This document shows positions 1 through 5,140 of a stretch of DNA of 5,250 nt, in pieces (the first letter of the stretch is position 1; every line of letters starts with the position of its first letter). Origin of the DNA: Pseudomonadota bacterium (GTDB lineage: Bacteria; Desulfobacterota; Desulfovibrionia; Desulfovibrionales; Desulfovibrionaceae); contig JAHJKV010000346.1 in the NCBI GenBank assembly GCA_018822065.1, forward strand, positions 1-5,250, in the 5' to 3' direction. The notes beneath the pieces were generated by a model. That model did not search any database, was not told where the DNA came from, and worked only from the letters and a program-made list of their open reading frames with translations. The position numbers and the translations under genes were made by a program.

Positions 1-1536
1 CCGATCTTGTGCCATGAAAACTGCTGGAACGACTCTGCCAAGACGGCCATGGAGTCCAGACAGGCCACGGACATCTCTTGTGTGGGAGGGGTACATCTTT
101 ACGGGGTGCCGATTTTTGCCGACGAAGAAATAGTGGGAGTCATTAACATCGGTTACGGTAACCCGCCCACCGATGATGCTACATTGAAGCAACTCGCCAG
201 TGACTACCAGGTTGACATCGCGGAACTTCGTCTGCAGGCACACAAATACGAGTCACGCCCTGCGTTCATCGTTGACCAGGCCAAAGCTAACCTGCATCGT
301 GCTGCCCGCCTCATAGGCGAGATGGTTTCCCGCAGCAGGCTGGAAAAGGCTCTTCTCACGGCCAAGCAGACTGCCGAAATGGCCAACCGCGCCAAATCCG
401 AGTTCCTTGCCAATATGAGCCATGAGATTCGAACCCCTCTCAACGGAGTCATGGGCATGCTCCAACTCCTCGGAGCCTCTAGTCAGGATACCCAAGAGAC
501 AGAATACATCGATTTAGCACTTCAATCATCACGAAACCTGCTCGGCATAATTAATGACATTCTGGATTTTTCAAAAATCGAGGCTGGCAAGATCACAATC
601 AAGGAACAACCCTTCGGGATCGATTCCCTGCTTAAGTCCGTCATCGACCTCTTTGCCCTGCAAAGTGTCCAAAGGGAGTTGAACGTTTACTGCCGGGTCG
701 CCCCCGATATTCCCAAGGAAGTCATCGGCGATCTTTCCCACCTTCGCCAGATACTCTTCAACCTGATCGGTAACGCCGTCAAATTCACTGAACATGGCAG
801 TGTTTGCACTGATGTTTATGTTTTGGAACAAGTCACGCCTAGCCGATTGCGCCTGGGATTTAGTATCTCCGACACGGGCATCGGCGTCGCTTCTGACCAG
901 CTTGACTCTCTGTTTGAGCCTTTTATACAGGCAGAAGGTTCCAACCTCGGCAAGTTCAAGGGGACGGGACTGGGATTGTCCATCGTCAAGAGACTCATCA
1001 ATCTCATGGGTGGATCCGTCCGCCTAGAGAGTACTCGAGGTCAAGGCACCATAGTCCATTTCGACATTTCCGTTGGAATACCAGATGAGAATAGCACCTT
1101 GACGGAGCAGGGTGACGAGGATGCCGGGCCCCACGCCAAGGCTGCGTCTCTGCGCATTCTGGTTGCGGAGGACGATCCTCTCAATGCACGAGTGATTGCA
1201 GGCATGCTGAAGGAACTGGGACACTCTATGGTCCTCGTCGTTGATGGGCGGGAAGCCCTTGATCATTTAACCAGCACCAAAATTGACCTCATTCTCATGG
1301 ACGTCCAGATGCCTGTCATGACCGGCCTAGAAGCCACCAAACGCATCAGAGCTGGTGAGGCTGGTGTAGACAAAGTCGATATTCCGATCATTGCCATCAC
1401 AGCGTATGCCATAGCTGGCGATAAGGAGAAATTCCTGGCGGCTGGCATGAACGGATACCTGGCAAAACCCGTGGAGATGAAAGAGCTTCAAGAGGCATTG
1501 AGCAATGTTCAGGGAGGCCTGGAAAATCAAGGGTAA
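1..1536 (+). CDS. Hybrid sensor histidine kinase, PocR-HisKA-HATPase-REC (5' end outside window)
   Basis: The reading frame is open from base 1, so the gene starts upstream; the TTG at 7 lies inside a domain and is not a credible start. Numbering residues from that TTG: residues 1 to about 105 resemble the C-terminal part of a PocR ligand-sensing domain, with cysteines at 2, 6 and 25 and the pattern GVPIFADEEIVGVINIG. A short linker helix (about 108-131) leads to the HisKA H-box NMSHEIRTPLNG with phospho-accepting His139. The HATPase domain shows the N-box (N252, N256), the G1 box DTGIG at 289-293 and the G2 box GTGLGL at 319-324. A receiver domain (about 383-500) has acidic residues D389/D390, phospho-acceptor D432, T465 and K487. 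No transmembrane segment or HPt domain is visible, so the visible part looks cytosolic, and an Hpt protein or a partner regulator encoded elsewhere would be expected. The kinase assignment is secure from motifs; the ligand is unknown. Confidence 0.95.
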   Translation, partial: PILCHENCWNDSAKTAMESRQATDISCVGGVHLYGVPIFADEEIVGVINIGYGNPPTDDATLKQLASDYQVDIAELRLQAHKYESRPAFIVDQAKANLHRAARLIGEMVSRSRLEKALLTAKQTAEMANRAKSEFLANMSHEIRTPLNGVMGMLQLLGASSQDTQETEYIDLALQSSRNLLGIINDILDFSKIEAGKITIKEQPFGIDSLLKSVIDLFALQSVQRELNVYCRVAPDIPKEVIGDLSHLRQILFNLIGNAVKFTEHGSVCTDVYVLEQVTPSRLRLGFSISDTGIGVASDQLDSLFEPFIQAEGSNLGKFKGTGLGLSIVKRLINLMGGSVRLESTRGQGTIVHFDISVGIPDENSTLTEQGDEDAGPHAKAASLRILVAEDDPLNARVIAGMLKELGHSMVLVVDGREALDHLTSTKIDLILMDVQMPVMTGLEATKRIRAGEAGVDKVDIPIIAITAYAIAGDKEKFLAAGMNGYLAKPVEMKELQEALSNVQGGLENQG

Positions 1537-1722
1537 CGCCTTCGCTCATCAGGTGGAAGACTGATGGCTTTGGCATTGCAGGCAAGAATCAACCAATTCA
1601 GAGGCTTGCGTGTTGAATAGGCGCAGCATTGTTGCTTTGAATCGCTTACATTAGGTAAGGGTTATTTGGATTAGTCAATCGCTTCTGGTCGGGCAGACAT
1701 TTGGGCAGCTTTTTACCTTGAA

Positions 1723-1758
1723 CTAGGGTCGCGGGTTCACATCCCGCCCTCTCTGCAA
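1723..1758 (+). other. tRNA 3'-end remnant (serine-like), possible attachment site
   Basis: GCGGG-TTCACAT-CCCGC (1731-1747) forms a perfect 5-bp T stem with a 7-base loop. It is followed by the 7-base acceptor strand CCTCTCT (1748-1754), a G at the discriminator position, and CAA where CCA would be expected. The acceptor strand and the G discriminator resemble bacterial tRNA-Ser genes, whose acceptor stems are often GGAGAGG-like. No matching 5' acceptor strand, D arm or anticodon arm is found in the 100 bases upstream, so this is not a whole tRNA. The loop departs from the usual TTCRANY at one position (C for A). A tRNA 3' end with its own terminator but without its 5' half is what integration into a tRNA gene leaves at the distal end of an element. 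The alternative is a chance T-arm-like hairpin. Confidence 0.45.
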
Positions 1759-1768
1759 CGAGAACATG

Positions 1769-1802
1769 CCGGGCTTCTGGAATATCCAGGGGCCCGGTTT
1801 TT
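1769..1802 (+). terminator. Strong intrinsic (rho-independent) terminator
   Basis: CCGGGCTTCTGG (1769-1780), loop AATAT (1781-1785) and CCAGGGGCCCGG (1786-1797) form a 12-bp stem in which the two TT/GG pairs are G-U wobbles in RNA. TTTTT follows at 1798-1802. Geometry and T run are classical. It lies 10 bases after the tRNA-like 3' end, so it probably served as that tRNA's terminator. It now also insulates the downstream gene from transcription coming through the sensor kinase. Confidence 0.85.
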
Positions 1803-1813
1803 CATGGTCATGT

Positions 1814-1842
1814 TTGAAATATTGTGCTGCTTCCGATAGGGT
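1814..1842 (+). promoter_or_regulatory. Possible sigma-70 promoter of the small exported protein
   Basis: TTGAAA at 1814-1819 matches the -35 consensus at five of six positions. Seventeen bases later, TAGGGT (1837-1842) keeps the T, A and final T of the -10 box but is otherwise poor. It sits just after the intrinsic terminator and about 34 bases before the ATG at 1876, where a promoter for that gene would be needed. The placement is better support than the match itself. Confidence 0.3.
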
Positions 1843-1875
1843 GGCGAGTGTAATCATTTTACGGGCGAGGTTGGC

Positions 1876-2301
1876 ATGAGAGTGAGAGCAGTCGCATTAT
1901 TGCCGGTATTCAGTTTGTTTTTTCTGTCCTTTGCTGCGGCAGGTGAATTCAATGCCGAGCAACAGGAGGTCGTCCAGGCCTTCGTTGTGCAAGGACGTGC
2001 TGTGTATGAAGAGGATTTTGAATTATTTCGGTCAGTAGTTTTAGATGAAATTCTGTTTGATGAGGTTCATGTCCTTCCTCGAGAGCTACTTTTTGAGGGG
2101 CTGATGGAGGAAACGCACAGAGACCCGGAAGGGCACGCCAAAGCTTACGATGTCAATCGCATCGTGAGCCTGAAAGTGGATGGAGATGTCGCTGTCATGG
2201 TGCTGCGAGATACCGTGGCTGGAGAACAGTTACATCGATTCGAGTTTGTGAAACAAAATGGGAGTTGGAAGTGGTCGGCCTGGGGACGGGTGAGTGAATG
2301 A
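1876..2301 (+). CDS. Small exported protein, NTF2-like appearance
   Basis: 141 residues. The N-terminus is a typical Sec signal peptide: Arg2 and Arg4, a hydrophobic core (about residues 5-19) and an A-A-A/G junction at 20-23, predicting a mature periplasmic or secreted protein of about 119 residues. There is no lipobox cysteine. The mature part begins with a helix rich in E and Q, then a DELLF/EGLMEE-like helical middle. It ends in beta strands with the pattern VNRIVSLKVDGDVAVMVLRD and FVKQNGSWKWSAWG, the strand-turn layout seen in NTF2-like (SnoaL/DUF4440-type) domains. No catalytic residues can be named, so the role is unknown. The ATG at 1876 is supported by GAGG at 1867-1870, five bases upstream. 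It appears to be a single-gene unit after a strong terminator; the DNA behind it becomes very AT-rich. Confidence 0.8.
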   Translation: MRVRAVALLPVFSLFFLSFAAAGEFNAEQQEVVQAFVVQGRAVYEEDFELFRSVVLDEILFDEVHVLPRELLFEGLMEETHRDPEGHAKAYDVNRIVSLKVDGDVAVMVLRDTVAGEQLHRFEFVKQNGSWKWSAWGRVSE

Positions 2302-2368
2302 GAAGGTTGGTATAGGATGTCTAAGTATTCAATATATTAAAATATAATTAATTTTAAAATAAGGGAAG

Positions 2369-2557
2369 ATGCCTCTGCTCAGCGTATACAATGAGGAGCG
2401 GCCTCATGAATCGTTGGGGAACATGACGCCAATATATTTTGCTCACCATCAGGCAGGGGGAGAAGTGGGTTCACTTCTCCCCCTGCCCGATGATGGAACC
2501 GTCAAAAACTGCCGGGAGATTCTACCGTTAGCTGGCCCTATGAAAGGGGACTGTAAA
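2369..2557 (+). mobile_element. Degraded insertion sequence of the IS3 family
   Basis: The recognisable transposase end marks the 3' part of an insertion sequence. The left end and most of the element are missing. The right border is not certain. The stretch TTCTACCGTTAGCTGGCCC with the following GGGG-containing bases (about 2520-2553) has the general look of an IS3 right end, which would place the border a few bases before the stop codon of the convergent CBS gene at 2558. No partner inverted repeat or target duplication can be identified here, so the extent is an estimate. Confidence 0.45.
2447..2492. repeat. Perfect 16-bp inverted repeat with 4-base loop
   Basis: GGCAGGGGGAGAAGTG (2452-2467), loop GGTT, then its exact complement (2472-2487). 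The stem extends past one A/C mismatch by CATC/GATG (2447-2450 and 2489-2492). The stem is long and GC-rich, so the RNA from either strand should fold strongly. No T run follows on either strand, so it is not a standard intrinsic terminator, although it lies between convergent transcription units and could slow polymerase or protect RNA ends. It follows the transposase remnant directly. Confidence 0.8.
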
Positions 2558-2953
2558 CTAGATCAAATCATTTTTAAGAATAAGGGATGACAAAGTCACC
2601 ATGCCAACGATTTCGCCCATGTGTTCTACAGGCGCACGGTGGACACCAGTTCGATGGATCAGGCGAATTGCATATCGCACATCCATTTTTGCCGGAACCG
2701 TAATGATCGGTTTAGTCATGATCTCGTAAACGGACACGTCTTCCCCTGCTCTATCGGGAAGAATAACGCCTTTAATCATGTCCATAATGGTAACAATTCC
2801 CCACGCGTCATTTTCATTACGCTTATCCACAAGCAATTCCGAGACATTGGAAGCGCGCATCATGGCTGCGGCATCTTTGGCTGAGGCCATGCCATCGATG
2901 GTTGGCACTTCCTTTTGCATAACATTTTCAACCAGAGTGATTTTTGGGGACAT
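2558..2953 (-). CDS. Protein of two CBS domains
   Basis: 131 residues made almost wholly of a CBS pair (Bateman module). CBS1 spans about residues 6-62, from VENVMQKEVPTI to GIVTIMDMIKGVI. CBS2 spans about 72-128, from VYEIMTKPIITVPAKM to GEIVGMVTLSSLIL. There is no catalytic or membrane domain attached. CBS pairs usually bind adenosine nucleotides such as AMP, ATP or S-adenosylmethionine and regulate partner enzymes or transporters; the ligand here is not known. The ATG at 2953 has a good Shine-Dalgarno sequence, AAAGGAG (2959-2965 on the complement). It is the last gene of the DUF1538 / P-II-like cluster, 52 bases after the P-II-like stop, which suggests it senses energy state for the membrane proteins. 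The stop codon lies next to the IS3 remnant, so the last residues could have been changed by that insertion. Confidence 0.88.
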   Translation of the reverse strand: MSPKITLVENVMQKEVPTIDGMASAKDAAAMMRASNVSELLVDKRNENDAWGIVTIMDMIKGVILPDRAGEDVSVYEIMTKPIITVPAKMDVRYAIRLIHRTGVHRAPVEHMGEIVGMVTLSSLILKNDLI

Positions 2954-3005
2954 TTCTGCTCCTTTATTTTAACGGCAGCCCCATGGCAGCGTTTTCTTTT
3001 CCATA

Positions 3006-3353
3006 TTATAAGTATTGATCACGGATCTCTTCCTTGAACCGCTCTATCTGGCTTTCCATGCCGATGACATGTTCTATGGGCAGGACGAACGCGATTCCTG
3101 TGCCTGGCTTGTTGAACTCGCCAGCAACTTCTATGGCCTTCAGGACTGTTTTGACGAGGTGTTCTTCCAGAACGAACAGGATGATGTCAGTCTGATCTTC
3201 CAACGTTAGTCCGAAAAATGTGTGGGCTTCGCGCATGCCAGTGCCTCGCGCAGGAATAATAGTTGCGCCAGTCGCGCCAGCTTCCTTTGCTCCATCGACA
3301 ACGGCGTCTGTTTTATGCGGCTTGACTGGGGCGAGTATTATCTTAAACTTCAT
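3006..3353 (-). CDS. P-II-like nucleotide-sensing regulator
   Basis: 115 residues, the normal length of the P-II (GlnB/GlnK) family. It starts MKFKIILAPVKPHK like the first P-II strand and helix. It then has GATGATIIPARGTG before the T-loop, the DIILFVLEEHLVKTVLKAI helix-strand unit (about 56-74), and a B-loop-like KPGTGIAFVLPIE near 82-94. The T-loop region (about 41-55, EAHTFFGLTLEDQTD) is shorter than in GlnB and lacks the Tyr51 that GlnD uridylylates, so control by uridylylation is unlikely. By family it should be a trimer binding ATP/ADP or related nucleotides and docking on a membrane partner. The start codon overlaps the DUF1538 stop as ATGA (3350-3353), with GGGAG at 3361-3365 inside the upstream gene, indicating translational coupling. 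The adjacent DUF1538 proteins are the obvious partners. Confidence 0.87.
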   Translation of the reverse strand: MKFKIILAPVKPHKTDAVVDGAKEAGATGATIIPARGTGMREAHTFFGLTLEDQTDIILFVLEEHLVKTVLKAIEVAGEFNKPGTGIAFVLPIEHVIGMESQIERFKEEIRDQYL

Positions 3354-4147
3354 AAGTCTTCTCCCTGTGTTTTTTTTGGGTATCTGCGGCGTGCTGCCCA
3401 GTGGGTGATCTGAGCATATCCCATCACGGCAATGATTGGGAATAGGCTAGCAAAGGCGATGAGTCCAAAGCCGTCCAGCGCCGGGTTGCGTCCGGGAACG
3501 GCCTCAGACAACCCCAAGCCAAGGGCTGCGACGAGGGGGACAGTGACAGTTGATGTGGTCACTCCACCCGAATCGTAAGCCAGCGCGATGATTTTTTTTG
3601 GTGCAATAAATGTTTGTAAAATGACGATAACATATCCGACCAGTATAAATATATACAGCGGCGTCCCTGTGACAATGCGAAATGCTCCGAGAGATATCCC
3701 CACCGCAACACCAAAAGCCACAGTAAGCCGAAGTCCCCATTGGCTGATGACGCCACCAGATACCTCATTAGCCTTGATGGCAACAGCCAATAAGGACGGT
3801 TCTGCAATGGTTGTGGAAAAACCAATCATGGCCGCAAAAAGATAAATCCAGCCATAAGCGGTCCAGTTAGTCGGTGCAGGCGCGCCTTCGACTCCTGTAA
3901 GAAAGAAGGGGTCGGAGAGTTGCGCCGCCATTATTTTCCCAATGGGGAAGAGGGCTTTTTCCAGCCCTATGAGAAACAAGGCCAATCCGAGCACCACATA
4001 GACGCCACCGACGATGAGGCGTCGCAAGTGCGGAATAGGTTGGCGCAGAACAAATAGCTGAAAACATATGATCAGAATAAGAATCGGTAAAATATCCCGA
4101 AACGTTGCGATCAGTATTGTTCCAAATTCCAATAAGAAATGTGTCAT
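3350..4147 (-). CDS. DUF1538-family membrane protein, second of a tandem pair
   Basis: 265 residues with about seven hydrophobic segments (roughly 18-36, 43-70, 98-122, 139-158, 163-182, 190-213, 225-244), so an inner-membrane protein. Conserved motifs are GFSTTIAEP (109-117), AYDSGGVTTSTVTVPL (190-205) and LDGFGLIAFASLFPI (224-238). The C-terminal tail is basic (AARRRYPKKT) and probably cytosolic. Both glycine/threonine motifs sit in hydrophobic context and could form re-entrant elements of a transport path; this is inference. DUF1538 has no established substrate that I can name. It is a paralogue of the neighbouring 255-aa protein, and many family members elsewhere are about twice this length, so the pair may act as one heteromer. 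Start ATG 4147 has GGGAA at 4154-4158, 6 bases upstream; it lies 15 bases after the previous stop and overlaps the P-II-like start. Confidence 0.88.
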   Translation of the reverse strand: MTHFLLEFGTILIATFRDILPILILIICFQLFVLRQPIPHLRRLIVGGVYVVLGLALFLIGLEKALFPIGKIMAAQLSDPFFLTGVEGAPAPTNWTAYGWIYLFAAMIGFSTTIAEPSLLAVAIKANEVSGGVISQWGLRLTVAFGVAVGISLGAFRIVTGTPLYIFILVGYVIVILQTFIAPKKIIALAYDSGGVTTSTVTVPLVAALGLGLSEAVPGRNPALDGFGLIAFASLFPIIAVMGYAQITHWAARRRYPKKTQGEDL

Positions 4148-4162
4148 CCGTGCTTCCCAATA

Positions 4163-4930
4163 TTAACCGAAAACTATGAGGCCATAGCCCATGACAAAAA
4201 TCATGGGTAAGAGTGATGCAAAGGCGATGAGACCAAACCCATCCAGTAGCGGGCTGCGCCCTTTGATGATGGAGGCAAGGCCGACGCCGAGGGCCGCGAC
4301 CAGCGGAACGGTTACAGTTGATGTGGTGACGCCACCCGCATCGTACGCGATGCCCACAATCTCCTTGGGCGCGATCAGGGTCATGAGCATGACAACCACA
4401 TACCCACCGATAATCAAGTAGTGAACCGGCCAGCCACGTAAGATTCGAAGCACGCCGACCAATATGGCGACCCCTACGGAAAAGGCTACGGACAACCGTA
4501 GTCCCAGGGCATAGCTGTTAAGAGATTCTTCGCCTGGTGCGATCAAATTTCCCTGAACTGCGATGCTGGCGGCTTCGGAGGCTACGGCGATCAATGCCGG
4601 TTCTGCCACGGTGGTTGAAAAACCCAGAGCAAAGGCAAAGGTCAGCAACCAGAACAAGCTTCCTTTGCGAGCCAAGGCATGGGCCATGGATTCGCCGATG
4701 GGGAAGAGCCCCATTTCCAATCCCTGAATAAACAAGGTCAGTCCGAGCACGACAAGGATGCCCCCGAACACGACTTCACCCAAATTTGGCAATGGCTGTT
4801 GAAGCACGACGACCTGAAAGAATCCGATCACCAAGACGATCGGCAACAGGTCATTGAAAGAACTTAACAACCTTTTGAGAACTCTCTTTATGACGGTGGA
4901 CATTTGGTACGATGGTATTTTTTCATTCAC
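4163..4930 (-). CDS. DUF1538-family membrane protein, first of a tandem pair
   Basis: 255 residues with about seven hydrophobic segments (roughly 28-45, 52-75, 91-118, 141-162, 169-187, 192-220, 230-253). It carries the same motifs as its paralogue: GFSTTVAEP (103-111), AYDAGGVTTSTVTVPL (195-210) and LDGFGLIAFASLLPM (229-243). It lacks the basic C-terminal tail and ends at the last membrane segment. The start is uncertain. GTG at 4930 is the first possible start after an in-frame TAG and has only a weak GCGAGA upstream; ATG at 4903 (MSTVIKR) is also possible but has no ribosome site. Either choice keeps all motifs. It is the first gene of the four-gene cluster. Membrane location is secure; transport function is inferred from topology and from the P-II and CBS neighbours. 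Confidence 0.87.
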   Translation of the reverse strand: MNEKIPSYQMSTVIKRVLKRLLSSFNDLLPIVLVIGFFQVVVLQQPLPNLGEVVFGGILVVLGLTLFIQGLEMGLFPIGESMAHALARKGSLFWLLTFAFALGFSTTVAEPALIAVASEAASIAVQGNLIAPGEESLNSYALGLRLSVAFSVGVAILVGVLRILRGWPVHYLIIGGYVVVMLMTLIAPKEIVGIAYDAGGVTTSTVTVPLVAALGVGLASIIKGRSPLLDGFGLIAFASLLPMIFVMGYGLIVFG

Positions 4931-4991
4931 AGCAGAATTCTCGCTGGTTAGCCAAACAACAGAGTCATCCCAAAGAGATTCACCTGCAAAC

Positions 4992-5021
4992 TATGAACAG
5001 GTAAAGCAATGAATATGTCAA
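4992..5021 (-). promoter_or_regulatory. Possible promoter of the DUF1538 / P-II / CBS cluster
   Basis: On the minus strand a perfect -35 box TTGACA (5016-5021) is followed after 18 bases by TTCATA (4992-4997), a poor -10 match. CATAGT overlaps it with four of six matches but at 20 bases spacing. The site lies 60-90 bases upstream of the GTG start at 4930, in the AT-rich gap before the first gene. The -35 box and location are the support; the -10 is weak, which may mean activator dependence or a false match. Confidence 0.3.
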
Positions 5022-5140
5022 CATGAGGTGGCGAAGCTGAACTTGCCATTCATTCCAACGTTCTTTTTGTGTTTCCTGAAATAACTTGTTTTTCTGGCAA
5101 TGTTTGCGCCGATAATGAACTCGATTTCATATACGCTGAA

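Larger units (their letters stand above)
1537..1875. other. Gene-poor spacer with tRNA-end remnant, terminator and possible promoter
   Basis: About 340 bases between the kinase stop and the next gene. I see no coding sequence on either strand with recognisable content. Directly after the kinase stop is a 6-bp inverted repeat (CATCAG/CTGATG, 1547-1566) without a following T run, so it is not a convincing terminator. Two short direct repeats occur: AATCGCTT at 1640 and 1677, and GGGCAG at 1691 and 1703. They are followed by the tRNA-like 3' end, the intrinsic terminator and a weak promoter candidate, each listed separately. The stretch resembles the end of an integrated element rather than an ordinary intergenic gap, but no integrase gene is in the window. 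Confidence 0.5.
2369..2590 (+). pseudogene. IS3-family transposase (OrfB) C-terminal remnant
   Basis: The frame encodes 73 residues, but only the first third is recognisable. YNEERPHESLGNMTP (2387-2431) is the characteristic end of the DDE integrase domain of IS3-family OrfB transposases. The catalytic D-D-E residues and everything before the last 20 or so residues are absent, and the DNA immediately upstream (2302-2368) is AT-rich with many stops. After the motif the frame runs through a perfect inverted repeat and then into sequence without transposase character, ending within the opposite-strand CBS gene. That tail is therefore unlikely to be a natural C-terminus. The AAGGGAAG before the ATG at 2369 looks like a ribosome site, but a functional product is not expected. 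This is a dead fragment. Confidence 0.75.

Noticed and set aside
794..1027. 77-codon plus-strand frame inside the kinase gene
   Set aside because: It is an out-of-frame shadow of the HATPase domain with no recognisable protein character.
1547..1566. Inverted repeat CATCAG/CTGATG as the terminator of the sensor kinase
   Set aside because: Only 6 bp, an 8-base loop and no T run; the stronger terminator is at 1769-1802.
1668..1758. A complete tRNA gene ending at the T arm at 1731-1747
   Set aside because: No 5' acceptor strand complementary to CCTCTCT, no D arm and no anticodon stem are present in the preceding 60-100 bases.
2974..2990. Direct repeat GGCAGC in the P-II / CBS gap
   Set aside because: Six bases repeated once in a short gap is expected by chance, and it forms no useful hairpin.
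3504..3825. Minus-strand frames of 78-88 codons inside the DUF1538 gene
   Set aside because: They overlap the conserved DUF1538 coding sequence in other frames and show no domain or membrane pattern of their own.
5031..5048. Sigma-54 promoter upstream of the DUF1538 cluster (TGGCA...GC on the minus strand)
   Set aside because: The GG and GC elements are about two bases closer than the -24/-12 spacing requires.
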